From a virus, in the IMG/VR virus record IMGVR_UViG_3300027833_000149, positions 1-32,013 of that record: a stretch of DNA of 32,013 nt; one strand, 5' to 3'. Position 1 is the stretch's first letter, and every line of letters starts with the position of its first letter. A program made the position numbers and the translations under genes. Below, in pieces: positions 10,820 through 17,229 of this stretch. Under the pieces are notes generated by a model, which was not told the origin of the DNA, did not search any database, and worked only from the letters and a program-made list of their open reading frames with translations.

Positions 10820-10969
10820 TTATAATGTAACATTATTCTTTGTTACTTTACCTATACCATCATGTGTTGTTACTGGGACTGCTACTGGTGCAGCTTTCCC
10901 TCTATTAGCCCATTCCAACATTGCATCAATTGCAGGTTGTACTACGGCCATTCTTTCTTTTTTTGTCAT
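10820..10969 (-). CDS. Small basic protein of unknown function (49 aa)
   Basis: Short reading frame beginning MTKKERMAVVQPAIDAMLEW and ending GIGKVTKNNVTL, then TAA. It starts 10 bases after the stop of the upstream 79-residue gene, with AATAATAGAG in front of the ATG, and stops one base before the terminator hairpin. It fills the only coding-sized gap between that gene and the terminator. The first half can form an amphipathic helix and the second is polar and glycine-containing. No family is recognised. Continuity with the tightly packed operon and the absence of a competing frame with better context support it as real; a non-coding leader to the terminator remains possible. Confidence 0.55.
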   Translation of the reverse strand: MTKKERMAVVQPAIDAMLEWANRGKAAPVAVPVTTHDGIGKVTKNNVTL

Positions 10970-10979
10970 CTCTATTATT

Positions 10980-11219
10980 CTATTCGTCTAGGGGATAAAG
11001 GTCCTCCCAACCATCTACTGAATTGGGATGAGCATATACTCTGTCCTCCTTTGGTTTTTGTTGCTCATACTCCATAACCATAAATGGCTGACCATCTTGT
11101 CCCCAACGCTCTATACACTCATCGGCTTCTTTTTGTGCTTCTTCAAAGGTTTTAAATCCATCCTCTTGGTCTATTGCGTAGCCAAATTTATCTTCAGTAA
11201 CTATTTTATACATTTTCAT
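10980..11219 (-). CDS. Hypothetical acidic protein (79 aa)
   Basis: Unrecognised protein of 79 residues, starting MKMYKIVTEDKFGYAIDQED. The ATG overlaps the stop of the upstream ParB-like gene by 4 bases (ATGA), the usual sign of translational coupling. The sequence suggests a short beta hairpin followed by a helix (FKTFEEAQKEADECIERW) and an acidic C terminus (YPLDE). Small proteins of this layout are common in phage early operons, but no function can be assigned. Confidence 0.7.
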   Translation of the reverse strand: MKMYKIVTEDKFGYAIDQEDGFKTFEEAQKEADECIERWGQDGQPFMVMEYEQQKPKEDRVYAHPNSVDGWEDLYPLDE

Positions 11220-11656
11220 AAATTTTCTCTTATTAATCTTCTAATTTTTAAGCTATTGGTATGTGAGTTTTCCCCTTTATGCCAATAGACTGCTTTATCT
11301 AAAAACTTTATTTTTCTTCTTTTTGCAAGGGCCAGCCTGTGATAACCATCTATTAAATGATACTCATTTTTGTCTGTCATTACTAATGAAAAATATCCCA
11401 ACTCTTTAAGACCTTCATAATTATCTATAGTAGGTGCTACAGCCTCTACTCTTGCCTTAATAGTTGATATATGGTCAGTGTAGATTGCTATGGGATCTAA
11501 ATTCCATTTGTGTATATCCCATAACAATGCAAACCATTCATTAAAATTTTCTTTTTCGTGAAATCTAATAGCCTCATGGAGGTGAGGATACATTTCCACT
11601 AACAGGTCAGCAACTTGGCCTGAAACTTTTTTCATTGTTTTTTCAAATGTGTGCAT
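11216..11656 (-). CDS. ParB/sulfiredoxin-fold protein
   Basis: 146-residue protein beginning MHTFEKTMKKV. The motif HLIDGYHRLALAKRRK in the second half matches the DGxHR box of ParB-like nuclease and sulfiredoxin folds, preceded by a segment resembling the substrate-binding strand (VRVEAVAP-like context, then YFSLVM). Family members bind or hydrolyse nucleotides, or bind DNA; which applies here is not visible. Start: an in-frame TTG at 11668 would extend it four codons into the upstream gene, but the ATG at 11656, one base after the upstream TAG, is preferred because the same one-base spacing recurs in this operon (13004/13002). Downstream coupling to the 79-residue gene is by a 4-base overlap. 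Confidence 0.62.
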   Translation of the reverse strand: MHTFEKTMKKVSGQVADLLVEMYPHLHEAIRFHEKENFNEWFALLWDIHKWNLDPIAIYTDHISTIKARVEAVAPTIDNYEGLKELGYFSLVMTDKNEYHLIDGYHRLALAKRRKIKFLDKAVYWHKGENSHTNSLKIRRLIRENL

Positions 11657-11657
11657 G

Positions 11658-12398
11658 CTAAAATTCAATTAATTTGTAAGTAATTCCAAAACCCACTTGC
11701 CAACCTACTCTTACTATTCCCTGGTTAACAGAGAATCCAGCTCCAGCATAAGGACCAATAACAAAGTTCTTTTGTTTTTGTTTAATGCTGTACACTCTCA
11801 TGTCTTTAATATTAGAATATGGATTTTCATCTTTAGCTATTGCAAAAGGTTTACTCTTTTTAAATAAACCTTGAGACTCTGTCCCTATCACTAGACTAAT
11901 TTGGTGGAATGTCTTTAGTGAAATTTGTGTTGAGTCTTTTGATGCTACAGTGCTAACTTCATACCAGTCATCTGTAATACTTGATTTGTAAGTTGGGGTA
12001 TTTGAGATTGAATCCATAACAACTGTAGTTACAGCAACAGTATCTATTTGTGTTTCTGTCTGCACTATACTTGCTGAGCCTCTGCTATTTCTTAATAACC
12101 TCTTATTTTCTTTAACTGTTTTTTGTAACTCTGTAATTAAACTATCTTTAGTTTTAAAAGCAAGAAAATCTTTTCTTGAATTTGTTTCTAAAACTTGTAT
12201 CTTAGCCATGCTTTTACCATCTTTGTCTTGTAAAACTTGGATGTACTGCGCACCAGCTTCTGTTAAGTTTTCTTGTACTATTCTTGCTTCTCTTTCACTA
12301 AGGTACAGAGTTGTCATGATTACAAGCAGAATAATTAAAGCAATATTCTTTAATAGTCCTGTTAATGATGTTCCTAAAATTTTTCTACTTGTATTCAT
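11658..12398 (-). CDS. Membrane-anchored protein of unknown function, possible envelope or lysis role
   Basis: 246 residues. Seen: one N-terminal transmembrane helix at about 16-33 (LKNIALIILLVIMTTLYL), then a charged region with heptad-like spacing (about 35-105), then a Ser/Thr-rich beta-type region. The C terminus, NFVIGPYAGAGFSVNQGIV and on to LIEF, alternates Gly and hydrophobic residues and ends in Phe, as outer-membrane beta strands do. It resembles small phage proteins of Bacteroidota annotated only as DUF (DUF6808-like, from memory). An inner-membrane anchor joined to an envelope-spanning stalk would suit a spanin-like lysis protein, but this is inference, since no holin or endolysin lies nearby. 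Its neighbours are a 79-residue unknown upstream and the ParB-like gene downstream. Confidence 0.6.
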   Translation of the reverse strand: MNTSRKILGTSLTGLLKNIALIILLVIMTTLYLSEREARIVQENLTEAGAQYIQVLQDKDGKSMAKIQVLETNSRKDFLAFKTKDSLITELQKTVKENKRLLRNSRGSASIVQTETQIDTVAVTTVVMDSISNTPTYKSSITDDWYEVSTVASKDSTQISLKTFHQISLVIGTESQGLFKKSKPFAIAKDENPYSNIKDMRVYSIKQKQKNFVIGPYAGAGFSVNQGIVRVGWQVGFGITYKLIEF

Positions 12399-12410
12399 AA
12401 TTATTGTTTT

Positions 12411-12650
12411 TTATTCTTTTCTTAAAAAATCTTTGATTTGATTGTCAGTAAAACTACTGGCAACTCCAACTAAGATACCTCGATTATCAAGGAATTTAAT
12501 GTAATTTCTTTTTTGATTTACTAAAACTTGTCTTCCTGTTCTGTGGTCTGTAAAATAATTTACACCACTTTCTTCTCTATCGTGAAAAATAAGTCCCTCA
12601 TCTTTTAATAATTGTCTCACTTCCTGATTTGCTCTATAAAATTTTCCCAT
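12411..12650 (-). CDS. Hypothetical protein (79 aa)
   Basis: Unrecognised basic protein starting MGKFYRANQEVRQLLKDEG. The ATG follows the stop of the dUTPase-like gene after one base, with an A-rich leader (TTTTAAATAAA). The predicted pattern is an N-terminal helix, a beta hairpin (GVNYFTDHRTGRQVLV), another strand pair (NYIKFLDNRGILVGVA) and a C-terminal helix (TDNQIKDFLRKE). The small alpha/beta make-up and basic residues would allow nucleic-acid or protein binding. No catalytic motif is visible. Confidence 0.65.
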   Translation of the reverse strand: MGKFYRANQEVRQLLKDEGLIFHDREESGVNYFTDHRTGRQVLVNQKRNYIKFLDNRGILVGVASSFTDNQIKDFLRKE

Positions 12651-12651
12651 T

Positions 12652-13002
12652 TTATTTAAAATTTGCTATAACATCACCCTTATCTATTTTATTTAAGAAT
12701 GGTGTCGAATTATATATTAAAACTTCTACTTCTGTATTATTAGGACCAACTAAGATATTTTTATCTGCTGGTGCATCTAATACTATTAAACCTTGTGTTA
12801 AAGCTTTTTCTTGATTTGTAAACACTGTTACAATATTATCATTGCTTTGTTCTAAACTAGAGGCAAATAATATGCGCTCTAAAGATCTTAGTTTAATGTA
12901 TCCTCTTTCTTGAAATCCTTCTTGGACCTTCAATAAGTTTTCAGAGTCAATTTCTCTGTCTCCTCTGTAAACTTTTACTATTCTATCTGCTGTTAATTCC
13001 AT
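12652..13002 (-). CDS. dUTPase-fold protein, probably non-catalytic
   Basis: 116-residue protein starting MELTADRIVKVYRG. The C-terminal half, GLIVLDAPADKN then EVEVLIYNS then FLNKIDKGDVIANF, lines up with the beta-barrel core of trimeric dUTPases around motif 3 (GLTVLDAPGTID-like) and motif 4 (GDRIAQ-like). Seen as missing: the PRSG-type motif 2 (VFTNQEKA stands in that place), the catalytic Asp context of motif 3, and any Gly-rich motif 5 at the C terminus. Inferred: the fold is kept and dUTP hydrolysis is probably lost. Start: a GTG at 13041 would overlap the upstream gene by 38 bases; the ATG at 13002, one base after that gene's TAA, is preferred. A divergent beta-barrel protein with a different role is the alternative. 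Confidence 0.5.
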   Translation of the reverse strand: MELTADRIVKVYRGDREIDSENLLKVQEGFQERGYIKLRSLERILFASSLEQSNDNIVTVFTNQEKALTQGLIVLDAPADKNILVGPNNTEVEVLIYNSTPFLNKIDKGDVIANFK

Positions 13003-13003
13003 T

Positions 13004-13162
13004 TTACTTATTTGCTTGTTTTTTATAATAATAATATGCACACTCTATTATATAGTCTACTATTTCTTTTTTAGTCATTGATGCAGCTTGATCTGCATCA
13101 TATTCATCACCTTGTAATTCTTTTAAGTCATCTATTAACTCTGATCTTCTACTTAATTTCAT
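13004..13162 (-). CDS. Small hypothetical protein (52 aa)
   Basis: 52-residue protein beginning MKLSRRSELIDDLKELQGDE and ending YYYYKKQANK. It looks like two or three short helices, with a SAP-like or LEM-like spacing (ELIDDLKELQ then MTKKEIVDYIIEC), but it is too short to assign. Start: an in-frame TTG at 13198 lies inside the hairpin at 13185-13210, so the ATG at 13162 is preferred, leaving a 60-base leader with that hairpin. The stop is one base before the dUTPase-like ATG. Confidence 0.6.
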   Translation of the reverse strand: MKLSRRSELIDDLKELQGDEYDADQAASMTKKEIVDYIIECAYYYYKKQANK

Positions 13163-13184
13163 TTTTTCTTTTGGTTTATGTATA

Positions 13185-13210
13185 GGGAGTAGACCCAACA
13201 GTCCACTCCC
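13185..13210 (-). promoter_or_regulatory. Stable RNA hairpin in the intergenic leader
   Basis: Read on the minus strand, GGGAGTGGAC, loop TGTTGG, GTCTACTCCC forms ten consecutive pairs with a single G-U wobble. The wobble keeps pairing on this strand, whereas the + strand copy would have an A-C mismatch, so the structure belongs to the leftward transcript. No U tract follows, so it is not a classical terminator. It sits between the 76-residue gene stop and the ATG at 13162 and may be an mRNA processing or stability element. Confidence 0.55.
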
Positions 13211-13222
13211 ATATACTTATAA

Positions 13223-13453
13223 TTATTCGTCTCCATACAATATCTCTTCACTAGAAGCTATAGTATATACTCCATCATCAGTCATAAATTGGTGACCTCT
13301 AACTTCAAATATTTCTAATCCTCTGCTTTCTAAGATGCCTTTAAAGTAGTCTACCTGATCTTCATGATCATCAGACTGCAACAAAGTATCCCATTCATAA
13401 CATTTTTCTTCTAGGTTAAGACTTGTAATTTTCTTTATTATACAATATTCCAT
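13223..13453 (-). CDS. Hypothetical acidic protein (76 aa)
   Basis: Unrecognised protein starting MEYCIIKKITSLNLEEKC and ending ASSEEILYGDE. The ATG falls 2 bases after the ribonucleotide reductase stop, so it is probably translated as part of the same message. It has a helix-rich, acidic centre (LLQSDDHEDQVDYFKGILES) and a short beta segment near the C terminus. Its place just after nrdJ invites the thought of a reductase partner, such as a glutaredoxin, but no CxxC motif is present, so that is not supported. Confidence 0.65.
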   Translation of the reverse strand: MEYCIIKKITSLNLEEKCYEWDTLLQSDDHEDQVDYFKGILESRGLEIFEVRGHQFMTDDGVYTIASSEEILYGDE

Positions 13454-13455
13454 AA

Positions 13456-15318
13456 CTAAACAATTTCACAAGACCCACCTGCACAGGCAACTGTATCACC
13501 TACTGCTGTGTTGTCAACTAGTTCAACGATTTTAGTCAAGTCAATCTTATTCTTTTGAAGGTACTCAACTTTTCGGTTAAAAACTTCATCAGTAACTTCT
13601 TCAAATGGTGCATTCTTGTAAGACCCACCATCAAAAGGTAGCACTGACAATCCATTATACTTATATCGATTATTCCACATCCACTCTCCTACATCATGCC
13701 ACTCTTCTGGTTTAACAGAAACAGTTGCTGATACATTATTAGTGTTAGGACCTCTTCTGTGACCAGGGTGAACCCAATCAATGTTAAGATCTCTAACTCT
13801 CCATAGGAAATCCAATGCAGATTCTTCATTTCTAAGTATAGCTCCTTCTGGTGCTTCCATAGGAATTCCAATTACTGCGCTGTTTACATCATACTCCATC
13901 ACTGTAATTAGTTCAGGGTGATATGCTGTAAAGAAATTATATAAGTCATCTCCAACTTTACATTGTACATTTCTTACATATTTAGGGGCGTGCCAAGCAT
14001 GACATCCAGATGCAGTGTTTACTACACAAGATGTTGTACCTGCAGGCTTTATAGTAGTTGTTCTTGCTGCTGTGTTAATATCTATTATTCCAGCAACTCT
14101 TTCATTCTCTTCCATACCCACAGCTGATGCTGCTTCCATGTCTAAGCCTACTAATTTACCATCACCAACTCCTGTAATTCCAATACCAATAAGCGCATCT
14201 TTTTCTGTATTAACCTTCCATATATTTCTTAGGTAGTGAAAATCAGTGATGCCAGCTTGTAAAGTACCAAAGAATCCTGCAATTCTTGATCTTGTGTTAT
14301 AATCTTCCTGCCCTGTGATAGTACCAGCATTAATTTCTGTTAAATTACAGAAAGTAAATGGCCTTAAACTAATCTCACAACATGGATTTGTACCATATTC
14401 AGGATCATTTGTAAAGTATATTCCAGGTTCCCCAGAATTTGAGTCTACAATCTTTTCCCATAATTGACCAAATTCAGCCTTCTTAACTCGATTTCTTAGT
14501 ATTACTGCTGAGTTGTTTGCTCTCCCTAGTTCAGGATAAAGTTCCCACCATTGACCATGTTTTGCTGTAACCATCTCTTTGTCATCCATTGAGAACAAAG
14601 ATATAAGCGCAGCTCTTCTAATTCCTCCAGCAAGCACAGCATCTGCAATAAAGCAACATATTCTGTGCACTTCAAAAGGTCTTAGTTTATTACCGTTTTC
14701 TTTCTCATTTAATAAAGCTTCTATTTTTGTCAATGCAATTCTTAGAGGATCTGGTCCTGGAGCTTTACCACCTGCAGTAATAAGCATAGCACCTTTTTCT
14801 CTAATATCTGTATAGTCAAATCTAGGCTTTACTTTAGTTACGCCAAAGTAAGCTTTCATTAATTGCTTCACAGCATCAGCCCATCCTTCTATTGAGTCCC
14901 CAATAAGAAATTTAGCTTTCTTTGTTGGCTTCTGAATTTCAGGCAGCTTCTCTACATGGTGTTTCTGTACTGAATACCCTGCACCTGTTCCTCCTAAGAG
15001 TAAAAACATTAACTCACTAAAACCTCTATAGTCATCCATAGGCATATAACTACAATTGTAGCCTCTTGCCTCATTCTTTTCCATAGCTGGTCCTGCAAAC
15101 TGTAAAGCCCTCATTGATGGTAGAATAGATTTATCATGAATAAATTTTCCATTTTCTCTAATCTCATCTTTCAACATAGGATACCTTTTAACCATCATGT
15201 CTAGATATCTATCCACAATTTCGTTCCAAGTTTCTCTACGTTCTAAATCTGATCTGTACTTTGCGTATTTTGTGTATACTACTACATCTGAGAGTACACT
15301 GTTAACATTTTTACTCAT
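13456..15318 (-). CDS. nrdJ: Adenosylcobalamin-dependent (class II) ribonucleotide reductase
   Basis: Reduces ribonucleotides to deoxyribonucleotides using B12 to make the thiyl radical, supplying dNTPs for phage replication. Seen in 620 residues: the active-site loop NPCCEISL with N311, C313 (radical Cys) and E315. C324 lies eleven residues after C313, as C419 follows C408 in the Lactobacillus leichmannii enzyme. C89 (GYNCSY) is the partner redox Cys, and the C-terminal shuttle pair is C612 and C617 (CAGGSC). The catalytic set is therefore complete. It is shorter than the roughly 740 residues of the monomeric Lactobacillus enzyme. No radical-generating small subunit or activase gene is nearby, in keeping with class II. 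The ATG overlaps the groEL stop by one base (TAATG). Confidence 0.92.
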   Translation of the reverse strand: MSKNVNSVLSDVVVYTKYAKYRSDLERRETWNEIVDRYLDMMVKRYPMLKDEIRENGKFIHDKSILPSMRALQFAGPAMEKNEARGYNCSYMPMDDYRGFSELMFLLLGGTGAGYSVQKHHVEKLPEIQKPTKKAKFLIGDSIEGWADAVKQLMKAYFGVTKVKPRFDYTDIREKGAMLITAGGKAPGPDPLRIALTKIEALLNEKENGNKLRPFEVHRICCFIADAVLAGGIRRAALISLFSMDDKEMVTAKHGQWWELYPELGRANNSAVILRNRVKKAEFGQLWEKIVDSNSGEPGIYFTNDPEYGTNPCCEISLRPFTFCNLTEINAGTITGQEDYNTRSRIAGFFGTLQAGITDFHYLRNIWKVNTEKDALIGIGITGVGDGKLVGLDMEAASAVGMEENERVAGIIDINTAARTTTIKPAGTTSCVVNTASGCHAWHAPKYVRNVQCKVGDDLYNFFTAYHPELITVMEYDVNSAVIGIPMEAPEGAILRNEESALDFLWRVRDLNIDWVHPGHRRGPNTNNVSATVSVKPEEWHDVGEWMWNNRYKYNGLSVLPFDGGSYKNAPFEEVTDEVFNRKVEYLQKNKIDLTKIVELVDNTAVGDTVACAGGSCEIV

Positions 15319-16943
15319 TATCTAAAGGTTGTTGCTGCAACATCATCTTTTGCAATTACTGCATAGTTGCTGGTTAATAATGTACCTACAATCGATACTG
15401 AACTTTCAAGGGCAATTCTTACTACTTTATATGGATCTATAACACCGTCTTTTCTAAGTGAGTCAACCCACTGTTCAGTTCTAACATTATATGATTTACC
15501 ATCTACACTAGATTTTAGTGATATTACATCAGGATTTAAGCCTGCATTAATTAATATCTGATTATAAGGAGCTTTGATAGCTTCTAATAAAGACATGTAA
15601 CCTGCTTTTATTCCTGAAGGTACATCACTTTTAAAAGTTTTTGCCTCCAACATTTGACTTGCTCTAAGTAATGCATGGCCACCACCAGTGACTACGCCCT
15701 CCTGCAATGCAGCTCTAACAGCATGTTTACAATCTTCTACTCTATCTAATAACTCTTTACCTTCTTCTTTAGATACTGCACCTACTTTAATCATAGCTAC
15801 ACCACTAGTCAACTTACCAAGTCTAGTTTCAAGTATGTCTACTTCATACTTGTTACCTTTAAAATGATCTAATTGACTAACAATAAACTCAGCTCTGGCC
15901 TGGATTTCATTTGGATCTCCAGCACCACCAATAAAAGCTGTATCTTTATTAGTAATCTCTGCTCTTTCCATCTCACCTAACCAAAGTGGATTAAAGTTTG
16001 TGTCAAGACCTTCATCACTATTAACCATATCATCAGTAATTAATTTACCTCCAAACAATATAGCCATGTCTTCAAGTCTCTGTACTCTCTTATTACCGTA
16101 GCCTGGTGCCATTACAACTGTAGACATTACATTGCCTCGTTGATGATTAACAGCTAAACCACGCAATGCACTTTCATTAACATCTTCTGCCACAAATATG
16201 ATAGGCCTGTTCTTACTACCAGCATACTCCACTGCTTGATAGATCTGTTTGAACTGTGATATTTTACCATCAAATATAAACACATAAGGATTGTCAAAAT
16301 CTACACGCATCTTAATTTTATCCGTTACAGAATATGGAGACAGAAAACCTCTGTCAAACTGCATACCCTGAATCATATTTACTTCTGTTTCTACACCAGT
16401 ACCCTGTACTACAGATATTACACCGTGTACACCTAGATTTTCGTAGATATCTGTAATAGTGTCTGCAATTGCTTCATCACCATTAGAGGATACCATAGCT
16501 ACAGACCTAAGTTCTTTACTGTTTGTATCTACCTCTTGTATCATTCCTTGCATAAAGCTCAAAATGTCTGATGTTGCTGACTTAATACCACGCTTGAAAT
16601 CACCAGCAAATGCTCCTAGCTCAATTGCTCTTACACCTGAATGATAAATTGCTTGGGCCAATACAGTTGCTGTAGTAGTACCATCACCAGCTAAGTTATT
16701 AGCTTTAAGAGCTACATTCTTAACTAGTTCTGCGCCAATTGCTTCTATACTTTCTGTGTTTAATTGGATCTCTTCAGCTACACTAACACCGTCCTTAGTT
16801 GTTGTCAATTCACCAAATGCATTCTTTAAGACTACAGTGTTACCCTTAGGTCCCAAAGTATCTTTAACTGCATCAGCTAACTGGTCAATTCCACGGCCTA
16901 TGCCATCTCTGAATTCTTTGTCTTTTACTATTTTTTCCGTCAT
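15318..16943 (-). CDS. groEL: Chaperonin GroEL (phage-encoded Hsp60)
   Basis: 541-residue group I chaperonin, forming the ATP-driven folding chamber. Seen: GDGTTTATVL with D87 in the same position as E. coli GroEL, KDGVSVAEE near residue 51, and VEDCKHAVRAALQEG carrying the catalytic Asp equivalent to D398, followed by GGGHALLR. The full equatorial, intermediate and apical order is present with no break. It ends AKDDVAATTFR without the Gly-Gly-Met tail normal for bacterial GroEL. It lies between groES and nrdJ, overlapping each by one base (TAATG), so the three are translationally coupled. Inferred: it helps fold phage proteins during infection. Confidence 0.95.
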   Translation of the reverse strand: MTEKIVKDKEFRDGIGRGIDQLADAVKDTLGPKGNTVVLKNAFGELTTTKDGVSVAEEIQLNTESIEAIGAELVKNVALKANNLAGDGTTTATVLAQAIYHSGVRAIELGAFAGDFKRGIKSATSDILSFMQGMIQEVDTNSKELRSVAMVSSNGDEAIADTITDIYENLGVHGVISVVQGTGVETEVNMIQGMQFDRGFLSPYSVTDKIKMRVDFDNPYVFIFDGKISQFKQIYQAVEYAGSKNRPIIFVAEDVNESALRGLAVNHQRGNVMSTVVMAPGYGNKRVQRLEDMAILFGGKLITDDMVNSDEGLDTNFNPLWLGEMERAEITNKDTAFIGGAGDPNEIQARAEFIVSQLDHFKGNKYEVDILETRLGKLTSGVAMIKVGAVSKEEGKELLDRVEDCKHAVRAALQEGVVTGGGHALLRASQMLEAKTFKSDVPSGIKAGYMSLLEAIKAPYNQILINAGLNPDVISLKSSVDGKSYNVRTEQWVDSLRKDGVIDPYKVVRIALESSVSIVGTLLTSNYAVIAKDDVAATTFR

Positions 16944-17203
16944 TACAAAATAATTAATATGTTCTTAAAGTTCATAACTATATAAGTTTTACCTTTTATA
17001 ACTATTTCTTTACCATCAAAATACTCACTATACTGTACAGCTGGTTTAGCCTGTAGCAATAATTGCACAGCCTCAGGAACAGCTTCTCCATACCTAATTA
17101 CAGTTCCAACAAACTCTTTAGTCTGTTCTTCCTCTGGCATGTATACTCCTGTTTGTTTTACTTCTGGTAATTCTACCAGTACATTTTCATGTATTACATT
17201 CAT
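16943..17203 (-). CDS. groES: Co-chaperonin GroES-like protein
   Basis: 86 residues, against about 97 for bacterial GroES; it caps the GroEL ring. Seen: VHENVLVELPEV at the N terminus corresponds to the first barrel strand. TGVYMPEEEQTKEFVGTVIRYG covers the mobile loop and next strand, and GKEIVIKGKTYIVMNFKNIL corresponds to the C-terminal barrel. The mobile-loop tripeptide is VYM in place of the usual IVL, so its grip on GroEL may be adapted to the phage partner. It overlaps groEL by one base and is preceded by an A-rich leader. Confidence 0.85.
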   Translation of the reverse strand: MNVIHENVLVELPEVKQTGVYMPEEEQTKEFVGTVIRYGEAVPEAVQLLLQAKPAVQYSEYFDGKEIVIKGKTYIVMNFKNILIIL

Positions 17204-17229
17204 AATTCTTTTTTTGTATTACTATTTTT

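Noticed and set aside
10806-11288. Open frames on the + strand (10806-10991, 10862-11077, 11028-11288), some with hydrophobic stretches
   Set aside because: They are antisense to a tightly coupled series of minus-strand genes, overlap one another and the terminator, and have no leader or spacing consistent with the operon.
11657-11668. TTG start extending the ParB-like protein
   Set aside because: It would overlap the upstream gene, and an ATG at 11656 follows the stop by one base as elsewhere in the operon.
13003-13041. GTG start for the dUTPase-like gene
   Set aside because: It adds a low-complexity Ile/Lys leader and a 38-base overlap; the ATG at 13002 has standard spacing.
13163-13198. 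TTG start for the 52-residue gene
   Set aside because: The codon lies in the loop and 3' arm of a stable hairpin and an ATG is available at 13162.
13223-13453. Glutaredoxin or NrdH-like partner for NrdJ
   Set aside because: No CxxC motif or thioredoxin pattern is present.
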